A stretch of DNA of 64,000 bases from the NCBI RefSeq assembly GCF_016086655.4, contig NC_052138.2:7750001-7814000 (forward strand), given 5' to 3'. A program made the position numbers and the translations under genes. Below are positions 48,827 to 59,309 of this stretch, piece after piece; within the stretch, counting starts at the first letter, position 1, and each line of letters opens with the position of its first letter. The notes beneath the pieces are model-generated. The model made no database searches. It was not told the origin of the DNA and saw only the letters and a list, made by a program, of their open reading frames with translations. Source of the DNA: Lepeophtheirus salmonis. Lineage: Eukaryota; Arthropoda; Copepoda; Siphonostomatoida; Caligidae.

Positions 48827-49391
48827 TTAAGCGTGGTAAACTGGAGCTGGCTTGTAGACAGGGGCAGGTTTGTAGGGAGCTGGGGCAGCGTGGTAGACGG
48901 GAGCAGGCTTGTAGGGAGCTGGGGCAGCGTGGTAGACGGGAGCGGGCTTGTAAGGAGCTGGAGCAGGGTGGTATGGCTCGTATTTGGCCTCTCCGGAGTA
49001 GGTAACATCAGCAACATAGCCAGAATAGGCATCAGCAACGTTGTAGGTAACAGTTTGGATGCGACCGTCGGGAAGGGCAACAGAGTACTTTCCTTGGGTG
49101 GAGTATCCATCACGGGCCTCATCAGCTCCAAAGTTGAGTCCAGCATATTCATCACTGACACCATATTGGTATTGGTAGACGGCGGGATCTTCCTTGTAGG
49201 AAGGAGCTGGGTGGTAAGGGGCGGGTTTGTAGGCTGGAGTAGGATGATAAGGAGCAGGTGCTGGGTGGGCAGCAAAGGCAACAGCCAAGAGAGAAGACAA
49301 GGCAATAAAGGACTGTAAAGGAGAAGAAAAAAAATGGTCAATTCATTGTCCACATTTGAGGATTTAATATTCATATATTATTTACCTTCAT
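48827..49391 (-). CDS. RR-type cuticle protein (AHP variant)
   Basis: On the - strand the exons are 49391-49386 (Met-Lys) and 49312-48827; intron 49385-49313 (73 nt, donor GTAAAT). The product is 163 aa. Signal peptide MKSFIALSSLLAVAFA, then AHPAPAPYHPTPAYKPAPYHPAP, RR domain VYQYQYGVSDEYAG through TYSGEAKY, and three PYKPAPVYHA units followed by PVYKPAPVYHA. The AHP start is shared with the 10.7 kb copy and the unusual GTAAAT donor with the 34.7 kb copy, so its relatives lie on the other strand across the gap. AATAAA (sense) is at 48777-48772. Intact. Confidence 0.94.
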
Positions 49392-49444
49392 AATGATTGA
49401 ATTGTAGTTAGACAAGTAATGTCTTGATTCTAGATGCTTTGAGT

Positions 49445-49521
49445 ATTTATACGCATTCAAAAAAGAAGAAGAAAACCATTTACGCAGACCCTGCCTAAAT
49501 ATTAATAAATGAAGGGCGTGG
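49445..49521 (-). promoter_or_regulatory. Family promoter of the 48.8 kb copy
   Basis: In sense order: CCACGCCC at 49521-49514, GGTCTGCGTAA at 49490-49480 and TATAAAT at 49451-49445 in GCGTATAAATACTC. Confidence 0.74.
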
Positions 49522-52500
49522 AGTTTAAAAAGGTAACACTCCGGACTGTTAATACATGTTTAATATGTATAAGAAAATTAGGCATATACATATTTGAGTC
49601 TTATTTGGATTAAAAGTCTTGTGTCAGTTCAGTTCAAGTTTAAAGAATTTCGTTAAAATTAATGTGGTTTATCCTAATAAATACAATATCAACTCTGTTT
49701 TTTATAAGAAAGGAGAATCTGTTGTAGTTTTTTTTACTGTTCTTTTGAAAAGGGATACAAGAAATTTCATTCATCAATACTCTAATGTTTTGATATTTTT
49801 TATGTTATGACTCAATTAATCGAATATTAAAGAGGGCTTTTATAAAATATTTTTTCCCAAAAAGTATTATCAGGGGAAAAAAATATCATTTATTTTTAAT
49901 AAATTCAAACTTTATGGTAACTAATTCATATTTTGTAATCACATTAAATATCATTAATAAACAATTGATTTATTCTTGGATGTTTCTTCAGCGAATTATA
50001 TTTGCCGTATGATTTTTTTTTTTTTGCCATAGACTAATTTATATACACTATACACATCTAAATGAATTTATGTTGAATAAAAGTAATTTGTGCTGACACT
50101 ATTCTTTTAATTCTTTCAACCCGAAATTAGATAAGAAATTTTCAACACCATGTATAAATATCAGCTAGAGTCAAATTAGAACTTGATTGAAACATTTTGT
50201 TTTTAATATAAGATATTGTCATTAAAATCTCACATTATCTATGAATTTGAATTATAAAGGGATTAATTAAACATAGAGTTAAATTCCTACATTTGGAAAA
50301 GATTGTATATAAACTTTCAAATTTTGTTAAGCTTTGAAAAGTGATGTTTTTGAGCCAATGGTTTTGCTATATAGCTGATTGATAGTTTATACCCTGTAGC
50401 TTGGTATTTATTTTATAGCATTGCCACCTCTGATAATAATAACTGATGGAATGTTTGTGTTAATTTGATGACACGATGAGTCAATAGTTTTATGCAGAAT
50501 GTCTAAATTCTTAGTAAAGTGTCAGAGAACTATCCTTAGAAATTTTATGTATTATTAAATAAGAAAAAAAATTATCATTTCTAAAACTTTAATGTACAAA
50601 ATAAAGCTTTTTAGATACACTATTTGTATTAAATACATAAGAGTCGAGTCTTAGTTACTTAGGCTAGTTCTTGAGGTTATATACATTTATCAGAGTCTCA
50701 CCAAGAAAATTACATTTAATCTTAAGTTGAATTGTTTCAACCCTTAAATGTTTTTGTTGCACATATGTAGCATACAGAAAAAACGTTACTTGAATATAAT
50801 ATTTTAGAAAAATGTGTTAATCTTAAACAATTTGCAGATCTACAACGAATCTGTTTATATGCGTGAGTAAGTATTATTAATAAATTGCATCAAACGACCG
50901 GGTAAAAGGAAGTCAATATCTTTGACACCGTAAGTGAGTGATACAAAGTTGTTTGATTAGTTAGAGAGGTTAAACTTTAAAATCTGTTGATAATAATAAT
51001 AAAAAAACTATTTTATGATTCTTTGTTCTATTATAATTATTTAAATGCAAATATTTAAGTACTTTGTTATATGTGTAATATTTATGGGCCTTGTTTCTTA
51101 TGTAACAAATGTACAACAAAATTCCTTAGAGGAATTTTCGGTCAACTAGAAATTTGTTGCACATTTGCAACAATTCTCTATTTTGTTTTTAATATGAAAA
51201 AAATGCATATAAGGGAGCTCAAATGTATATACTGTTGATAACCACATACATTTATGATGAATTTATTTATAAAATTAAGGTGTTATCTTCAATTCGCAAG
51301 AAACCAAAATGACACCTATTCTTTTGATGGAAATCCTGACTGGTTACATAAAATACACTTAGCCATTGAACATTTCAAAAAAACTTAGTTTCAGGTTCCA
51401 TTTAAAGATAACCTTCGTATTGATAGTCAGATGTGCCCCACAAAAGGTAAATGTTTCTTCCAGCAGTATATGCTAGTAAAATCTCAAAAATGGGGGATAA
51501 AACTTTTTATATTATGAGCTGCCTCTGGGTATTCGTATAATTTTGAGGTATATACAGGAAAGAAAACAATCTTTAGGTAAGAAAAGATAATGAACCAGAT
51601 TTAGGAGCACTTAAATATTGTGGTGTGGTTGAGCTAAAAGATTCCAAGAAATGTTGGCTATAAATTGTTTTTTGAATTTATTTTACTTCATTGAATTTTA
51701 TATTATGGTTTGCCAAACAAGGGAATGAATGAATGAACACTACGAACTGCTAATGCAATATCATAATCAAAAAGAAAAACTGATTCCAATATGTTATACA
51801 CTTACATACATATGAAATTGTATTATACTTCGTGTTAATGAATTAACACAATATTTATCACCTATTGATTGATGTATTCAATTGGTTTTATTTTAGAGAG
51901 AACATCTCTTCATAAGATGATTACTTTTCTTAAGTTATAAGTTTTTCTCTGATACACCATTATGATTTATTTTAAAGCTAATGAATTCAAACGATTAAAC
52001 AGTAAATTATTAATTCCAAATTTGTATTTTCACTCATAGACAATGTATTGAGACTAAGTAAGATAATTATAATTATAAACTCCTAAATATCCATATTTGT
52101 GTTGACATTTTTCTTTCAAGTTCTCAATTATTTCAACCTAAAATTATATATAACATTTTACTCACTAGGCATAATTATTAACTATAGTCTAATTCGCATA
52201 TCTTCAAAATACATCAATTTAAATCCATTTAATGTCTTCAAAAATTAAGATACTCCATGATTTTTGACTTTGTGTTTCAATAAAATATAAATAAAATTCT
52301 TAATTTAAGGAAAAAGTTTTGGCATCAACTTCCAAATTTAAAATCCTAGAACAGTGAACTTTTTAAAAGAGTGAATACATTACTTAAAAAACCAATTTAT
52401 AGTTTACTCACTCAATACTAAATTCTAAACGCCTGCAATATTTCATTACTATGACGATATCGTTATTTATTAGATCAAAAATATGTATAGGAATGTGATA

Positions 52501-53540
52501 TATTTTCAAACATACAAGTATCTAAATATAATTTTTACTTGATAAATGTCTCTTAAGTATAATTATTGTTACATTTCAAAGTTTATTCATGACAGTTAAC
52601 AAGATTTTCTACAAATGAAGACTCAATTTAGTCAAATTGTACCAACTCACTGAATACTTCTATTGAATATCATAGTCAAATAGTGAGAGGCCCTAATCCT
52701 CTATATGAACCACCCTTTTAGATTGAAGTACACAGAAGAGCTGATGTTATTATAAGTTCCTCAGGAGTGAAACTTTGTTTTCTTAATTTAGATATCCGAT
52801 GGAAAGTCGTTTAATGAAGATGGATTATCATCTCTTACAAATTTAATATGTATGACATATCAAGATTGATCCATCAACATTTTTAACAGTTTGTTTCTCA
52901 AAATACTTAGTATGAGTATTCCTAGGCTTTTTATGTATGATTCAAAGGGAAAACAATTCTTATAAACGGGTTGAGCTTTTATTTACAGAGTTTTTGCTTC
53001 TATACGTGTTATGAAAAAATAATGAGACACCTGTTAAATTTAGAGTTTTTTTAGTTTGATTTGTAGTTTCTATTGAATTAAGAATAACAGAGTCTAAATT
53101 GATTTCTTAAGGAAGGAAGTTTCTATATATTTATTAATGTTTTGAAGTACATTGAAGAAAATTGTCCCTCAAAACTTTAATTTTAGCTTAATAATTTATC
53201 ATTTCCTTTTACGAAAATGTTTATTGGAAAATGTAAGATATTTACACTGGCGCCTAGGAAAATATACAAAATCTTAAACCAATCTGGTTTAATATACTCT
53301 TCTGAAAAGAAATTTATGTTTCAATCCAATTTATAATTTTAAACTATTCATATCGCCGTTATTTTTAAATATTTTGATAATTTAGAAATTAGATTATTGT
53401 TTTTCTAATGTTGACAAATGTTACAAAAACGAATTTTATTCTTTGACAGGGGCTTAAATAACATTCTGATGATTGAACATGGAAATATGTTTTTACCATT
53501 AATAATTCTTGAGCAATAAATATTGGCAGCATGACAAACT
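49522..53540. other. Long intergenic stretch; diverged repeat
   Basis: No gene supported. About 49970-50290 and about 52120-52260 resemble about 8860-9180, all in the same orientation, which suggests copies of an old interspersed repeat. Confidence 0.35.
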
Positions 53541-53544
53541 GAAA

Positions 53545-54275
53545 CAAATAATTATGCAATTAGCATTCGTGATTAATTATTGACTGTTGATTTATATTTA
53601 ATCAAAGCAATTAGATTATATTATTTATCGTATCCAAAAAGTAGTTCATCATGACCTAACCTAATGTTCCTAAACTAAAGTTTTAATGTAAACCATTTTG
53701 AATGGGTCATTACTCTCTAGTGTCTACAAAGAAAAAAAAAAAGACTATTGAATAGGTTTTGAAATATTTATTTAAATAAATAACTAAATAAATAAAGACA
53801 GAATATTTAAGCGTGGTAGACGGGAGCAGGCTTGTAGATAGGGGCAGGCTTGTATGGAGCAGGGGCGGCGTGGTAGACGGGAGCAGGCTTGTAAGGAGCA
53901 GGAGCAGGGTGGTATGGCTCGTATTTGGCCTCTCCGGAGTAAGTAACGTCAGCAACATAGCCAGAGTAAGCATCAGCAACGTTGTAGGACACAGTTTGGA
54001 TGCGACCGTCGGGAAGGGCAACAGAGTACTTTCCTTGGGTGGAGTATCCATCACGGGCCTCATCAGCTCCAAAGTTGAGTCCAGCATATTCATCACTGAC
54101 AGCGTATTGGTATTGGTAGGCTGCAGGTTCTTCCTTGTAGGTAGGAGCTGCATGGTATGGTGCAGGAGCTGGGTGATAAGGAGCAGGGGCTGGGTGATAG
54201 GGAGCTGGTCTATAAGGATCAGCAGGAGCAGACATGGCAACAGCCAAAAAGAGCAGACAAAGCAACGAAGGACTG
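53545..54275. repeat. Duplicated block D, copy 1
   Basis: Nearly identical to 58341-59062, same orientation. It covers the 3' flank and main exon of one family gene each. Similarity drops sharply at the intron/main-exon border. Confidence 0.85.
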
Positions 54276-54348
54276 CAAAAGATTTTTTTTTTTTTTGGTT
54301 AATTTATAATCGATATTTCAAAATAATAATTATTTTTGTTACCTTCAT
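53807..54348 (-). pseudogene. RR-type cuticle protein, frameshift in signal peptide
   Basis: On the - strand the first exon is 54348-54343 (Met-Lys) and the main exon 54272-53807. Relative to the 58.6 kb copy an extra T lies in the CTTTTTGG run (near 54247-54251). Met-Lys-SFVALSAL therefore continues as FGCCHVCSC and stops. Downstream of the insertion the frame is fully open and canonical: AVAMSAPADPYRPAPYHP, RR domain, PYKPAPIYKPAPVYHA, TAA at 53809-53807. An internal ATG (MSAPAD) would lack a signal peptide. The intron acceptor is also preceded by an A-rich rather than pyrimidine-rich tract. The cause is one base in a homopolymer, so a sequencing error in a working gene is a real alternative. 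Confidence 0.8.
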
Positions 54349-54412
54349 GTTGTAATGATATAGATTTGGAGTGAGGAATTTAACTGATAACTACTATACG
54401 GTGCAATCTTCT

Positions 54413-54505
54413 ATTTATAGTTTCAACATAATTTTTACCTAACTCATACTCCCGTAGTACCACAATTAAACGCTGGGCGTGAACGTAACTTCGAATATTG
54501 ACGCA
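54413..54505 (-). promoter_or_regulatory. Family promoter of the 53.8 kb copy, boxes in swapped order
   Basis: In sense order: TGCGTCAA at 54505-54498, CACGCCC at 54481-54475 and TATAAATAG at 54419-54411. In most copies the CCACGCCC box is upstream of the TGCGTCAA box; here it is downstream. The 58.6 kb copy has the same swapped order. Confidence 0.65.
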
Positions 54506-54509
54506 TTTT

Positions 54510-55700
54510 ACACTACAGCATTTTAAAAAATAATAAAATATGCTTCTTCCTTCCTTAGAGACAAGTTTATGTTTTCTTCTGAGATAGGAAGGGCGTTCAT
54601 GAGAAAAAGTGATGAATTTGTTTGCATCATGAAATAATTAGTTAAAACATTCAATGTTCATTAAAGATGATGATGTATGTCTTTCATATTTCATGACTGA
54701 ATTATAACCATGCACATATATTAGAGTTCATTTTAACACATATGTAAGGACCTCAATAGAGAGGAGTATTAACCCATTCATGCCCAACGCTGTGTATGAA
54801 AGATTCAAATAGGTATTTTGATTAGTTCTACGGGAAAAAAACTAGCTAGTGATTTGATCCAGATGAATCAAAAACATATCAGATCAAATAAGCAAGTCTT
54901 CTTCCACTTACATCTAACAGATCATTGATTATGGGACCTCAAAAATAACTGGGGAGTACTTCATTATATTATTCGATAGGAATTGAGTCATCTTAAAAAG
55001 CTAGTTGTCTCAAGTCTCTTGACTTGAATCTTGTCACTAGAGTATTTTATTTTATAATTAAAAAAACAAAAAAACATTTCTGAAAGATTTGAGCAGTTTT
55101 TAGGATATAATTGATCTCCCCTCCTCTTCCCCAAGATATAAAAAAATTTGAAGCCTATTTCAGACTCTAACCTATTTCAGTGTAATATTTATATTATGAA
55201 ATTGTAATGTTTTGTGGTCATGACGTCACCGGTATATAATTTGCCTCCCACTTGCGAATTCTGACGCTGTTGATCCTAGTACCGGCCCTGGACTCGTTCT
55301 ATCAACTCCCTCTATCATAAAGCATATTGCACTCTTAGTAGAGTGATATTCAGACAAAAATATTTGTAGGACAAAGACCTCCAAAGCAAACATCCCTCAA
55401 ACACAATCCCCTTGAATGCAAAACATCCTTGATCTATATTTTTTTAAAAAAAAAAAAGACTCTTTAGGACTCTAGCTTATATGCGAAATGACTTAATGAG
55501 GAACTTTTGATTAAATGATTGTTTTTTTCCTTTTCCAATCAACTCTTGAAGTTTTGCTACTTTTTATGTCATTTTATGATAAGTAATTCCCTACTCAGTA
55601 CTGGTTACATCAAATCATACGATAAACTATTATAAAAGGTGTGAATATATACTACAAACACAGTATTACGCTTGAACGATTAAGTTGTGAATTATCGTGC
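54510..55700. other. Intergenic; nothing recognised
   Basis: AT-rich, without a supported gene. Confidence 0.45.
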
Positions 55701-55707
55701 ATCAAGG

Positions 55708-56286
55708 ATGGAGGTCTCAAAGGACGACATTTGCCATATCTTTACATTTTTATTATTTATTAAAACGTGTCAAAATTGACCAAGAAAAATAGCAATGTTC
55801 TCTTTCGGTTTGTGTTGTATAACAGTGGATTCAGGTTATTTTTTTCTGCTCAATTCTACTCTATAAGGTAAACAACTTGACCGCTTGAAGCTGGGGATCG
55901 AACATAAGGATGCATTGGTGAATAAGAGACAACAAGATATTATCAAGACAACGACAGGCCACACACATCTTTGATGAACCACCATAAGCCTCCGGATAGC
56001 TCGGAGGGGAAGTTTTTATGCAAAGCCTACCTGTCCAGACCAGGCAACAAGTGACTACTACTTGTTTCTGTCTATGACAAAGAGCTTGGGGTATACATTT
56101 TGTCCGAGCTTTATGCCAATATGGACAAGGTCTTCAAAGAAAAGGGCAGTCTAAAGCTAGATTCTCGTACAAACAAGTAATTAAACAGAACTCGGCATAT
56201 TTGGCTTAAATCGAATGATTGTAACACTCATTATAAAGCATTAACATAAGGCAAAAATACGAAATTACTTGTTCCCCAACCTATTA
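55708..56286 (+). mobile_element. Mariner-type transposon relic, internally deleted
   Basis: It begins with ATGGAGGTCTCAAAGGACGA (MEVSKDDICHIFTFLFF), like a mariner N-terminus. It then jumps to the C-terminal half: QLDRLK-like (NNLTA/QLDRLK at about 55870), DALVNKRQQDII, TGHTHL, and DQATSDYYLFLSM in the position of the PDLAP-SDYHLFLSM block that carries the last catalytic Asp. It ends at about 56252-56286 with AAAATACGAAATTACTTGTTCCCCAACCTA, which reads on the other strand as a mariner-like terminal repeat (TAGGTTGGGGAACAAGTAAT). I do not find the matching 5' repeat. Stops and frameshifts make it dead. Confidence 0.72.
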
Positions 56287-56289
56287 GAT

Positions 56290-57190
56290 TATACATATTA
56301 TTATATAATAATATTTTTTTTTTCTACAATAGTGCATAATGAAAGAGTAGAATAAAAATCCCCAATTAAATATCTTAATATTTTATTAATAATTTGTACC
56401 TTTGGAATCTAGAAAAATAAATAAGTTGTTAGCTTCCCTACATGAATGTATATATTATAAGGAAATATATGTATTTTCATCACATAAGTAATCTAGAATG
56501 ACTTCTCAAAACTATTTGTGGGTTACATTTAGACGAAGTATCCCCAGTTTTAATCAACAAACATATCCTACCAACCCTTTATGTACACCACTAGTTCCAC
56601 ATAAAATAGCTAAAGTTTTTGGGTATCTTAATTTATCACACAAATTTGAATACAGAGCCCATTAATAACTCAAATATGTATATATTTTTGAAGTATTAAA
56701 AAAATAGATTTTTCTTAATTTGTTGATTTTTGTTCAATATTGTTTTTATGTTGACACATAAAAATAATTAGTTTGAATACTTTATAGATTGTATATAAGC
56801 GTATTACTCCTATGATTTGATCAATGGATTTAAATTTTTATACAGAAATTTAAACTTTTTAACTTAAAGTCAGACATTATCATTCGACGTCTTGTTTTTT
56901 TGCATACCTTACGTGAATAGAGCTTTCTGCCTGTTTCCTTTATACTACACAAACACATCAAAATGATTATTAAAAGAGTTAAAAATATCTGAGTTGAGTA
57001 GGCCATTTTTTTTTTTTTTGTTCATTGGCGTTCTTTTAACGAAGGGGATTTTTGGTCCTAGGTTGATTGTCTCCATCAATCATGTATAGTAATTTTTTTG
57101 TATGTTAAAATAAATTACATATTAATGTAGTGTATTTTTTTGGTTGAGTATGTTTTATTTTGCTTTTGAAAAAAAGGTTTTTTTAAATGA
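56290..57190. other. Intergenic, AT-rich; nothing recognised
   Basis: No supported feature. Confidence 0.45.
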
Positions 57191-57400
57191 CAAATTTTGA
57201 TTTTGTTCGGTGCAGTAGTCATTCTTCTCTAAGGATCTACAAACTGCAAAGTCCAGGGGGTTGAGCTCAAGGCTAGAGAAGGGACATATTGGAATAGGCT
57301 GGAAAGTAAGCCAAATTGTCTGCTGAAGAAGTTTTGGTTTATGGAATCACTCACATGATGCCCTATTGTTTGTTGCGCCGACATTTACACACTTAGAGAC
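57190..57400 (-). pseudogene. Tc1/mariner-type transposase relic, catalytic C-terminal part
   Basis: On the - strand: NRASCE-stop-FHKPKLLQQTIWLTF, then PIPICPFSSLELNPLDFAV, then CRSLEKNDY. The core SSLELNPLDFAVC..LE matches the SSPDLNPLDYA.W..LE block of Tc1/mariner-type transposases, with the Asp of SSPD changed to Glu. A stop and missing remainder show it is a fragment. Confidence 0.68.
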
Positions 57401-58340
57401 ACGGGATAAAACCAAAACTTATTTATTTTTGTTGAAGCAGTCGTTTGGTTGCCTAATAAAATATCATAATTAAAATAATGGGGGATATTATTGTAATTAA
57501 ATACTACTGCAAGTTTGGGTCTCTACTGTGTACATTTTTGTGTTAGTAAGGTAACACTGTGAAGAACGTTAAATACCGTATATGACCACTCTTCCTTAAC
57601 CTTCGGTACCCTTTTTAATGCTACCTTACTTAACTCTATGGACCACACAACTATCAATATTGGCAAACACTATTTAGCGGTGATGAGCAAACAAAATCTC
57701 ATCTTCCATTATAATATATCTTAATGCATTAAGCTAAATGAATGAGAATAGTAGCCATTGCATTGCTCTATTAACAATGTTATGTAAAGGTTCATAAATT
57801 AGGGACAAATCATGTGATCAGGATATTTCATTCCTTGACATTTATAGAGCATGTAATTCGGTGAAGTACTAGTTAAATTTGTACTTATAATCATGTACAC
57901 ATGTGTCTACAATCTACATACATTGATAGGCGTTGAATCATTTTGCAAAATGAATAGGTATAAAGTAAATCTATGGACGTGAAATACAACACACAAAAGA
58001 TTGCATTGATATTTCAGGAAGAAACACAGAAAATAACATATCATTAAATGTTATTAAATGCATTAATTAACATTTAATCATTGTTAATTAGTCCTTAAAC
58101 ATAGTTATTTGATAGGACACATCCATTTATTAAAAGAAATAGGTGTAAGCAAACTGATCACATTAAATTAGCATTCCACTAATTGAGAAATTAATTGAAA
58201 TTTTTCAAATATGTACTAGGAATTGGGCTCATAATTAGTAATGAATCCCCGTGTATTATCTATGATCATACATATGGCTACTAAATCTTATAACAATCTG
58301 TTTAAGGTACGCGCACAAGATAAAGAATATCACGGTATTC
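57401..58340. other. Intergenic, AT-rich; nothing recognised
   Basis: A TTAAATG-rich stretch at about 58040-58085 is low complexity. No gene. Confidence 0.45.
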
Positions 58341-59062
58341 CAAATAATTATGCAATTAGCATTCGTGATTAAATATTGTCTGTCGATTTATATTTAATAG
58401 AAGCAATTAGATTAGATTATTTATCGTATCCAAAGTACCATCATGACCTAACCTAATGTTCCTAAACTAAAGTTTTAAATGCAAACCATTTTGAATGGGT
58501 CATTACTCTAGCGTCTACAAAGAAAAAAAAAGACTATTGAATAGGTTTTGAAATATTTATTTAAATAAATAACTAAATAAATAAAGACAGAATATTTAAG
58601 CGTGGTAGACGGGAGCAGGCTTGTAGATAGGGGCAGGCTTGTATGGAGCAGGGGCGGCGTGGTAGACGGGAGCAGGCTTGTAAGGAGCAGGAGCAGGGTG
58701 GTATGGCTCGTATTTGGCCTCTCCGGAGTAAGTAACGTCAGCAACATAACCAGAGTAAGCATCAGCAACGTTGTAGGACACAGTTTGGATGCGACCGTCG
58801 GGAAGGGCAACAGAGTACTTTCCTTGGGTGGAGTATCCATCACGAGCCTCATCAGCTCCAAAGTTGAGTCCAGCATATTCATCACTGACAGCGTATTGGT
58901 ATTGGTAGGCTGCAGGTTCTTCCTTGTAGGTAGGAGCTGCATGGTATGGTGCAGGAGCTGGGTGATAAGGAGCAGGGGCTGGGTGATAGGGAGCTGGTCT
59001 ATAAGGATCAGCAGGAGCAGACATGGCAACAGCCAAAAGAGCGGACAAAGCGACGAAGGACT
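58341..59062. repeat. Duplicated block D, copy 2
   Basis: Counterpart of 53545-54275. The two copies differ by small indels in A- and T-runs and a few substitutions. Confidence 0.85.
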
Positions 59063-59140
59063 GTATAGAAGAAGAAAGTATGGTCAAATCATGATGATGG
59101 ACATTTGAGGGTTGGATTTGTATTGAGAACTTACCTTCAT
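58596..59140 (-). CDS. RR-type cuticle protein (SAPADPYRP subtype)
   Basis: On the - strand the exons are 59140-59135 (Met-Lys) and 59060-58596; intron 59134-59061 (74 nt, GTAAGT donor, TATACAG acceptor). The product is 156 aa. Signal peptide MKSFVALSALLAVAMSA, spacer PADPYRPAPYHPAPAPYHPAP, YKEEPAAYQYQYAVSDEYAG, complete RR domain, and tail PYKPAPVYHAAPAPYKPAPIYKPAPVYHA. An in-frame ATG at 59087 lies in the intron and is not the expected start. AATAAA (sense) is at 58561-58556. It is the undamaged sister of the 53.8 kb copy and the last gene of the cluster in this window. Confidence 0.94.
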
Positions 59141-59204
59141 GATGTTTTGATATTGATTTGCAGTGAGGAATCTAACTGATGACTACTCCGCAGTTCAATC
59201 CTCT

Positions 59205-59309
59205 ATTTATATATTTTTTCCAAAATAAACGGTGAAACAATTTATGCTTCTTTGGGCGTGGATATTTTGTAACATGTACAAGTGCTATGTTAGTACGCAT
59301 TCTGACGCA
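59205..59309 (-). promoter_or_regulatory. Family promoter of the 58.6 kb copy, boxes in swapped order
   Basis: In sense order: TGCGTCAG at 59309-59302, CCACGCCC at 59261-59254 and TATAAATAG at 59211-59203. Spacing between CCACGCCC and TATA is about 43 nt, shorter than the roughly 55-60 nt of most copies. Confidence 0.67.
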
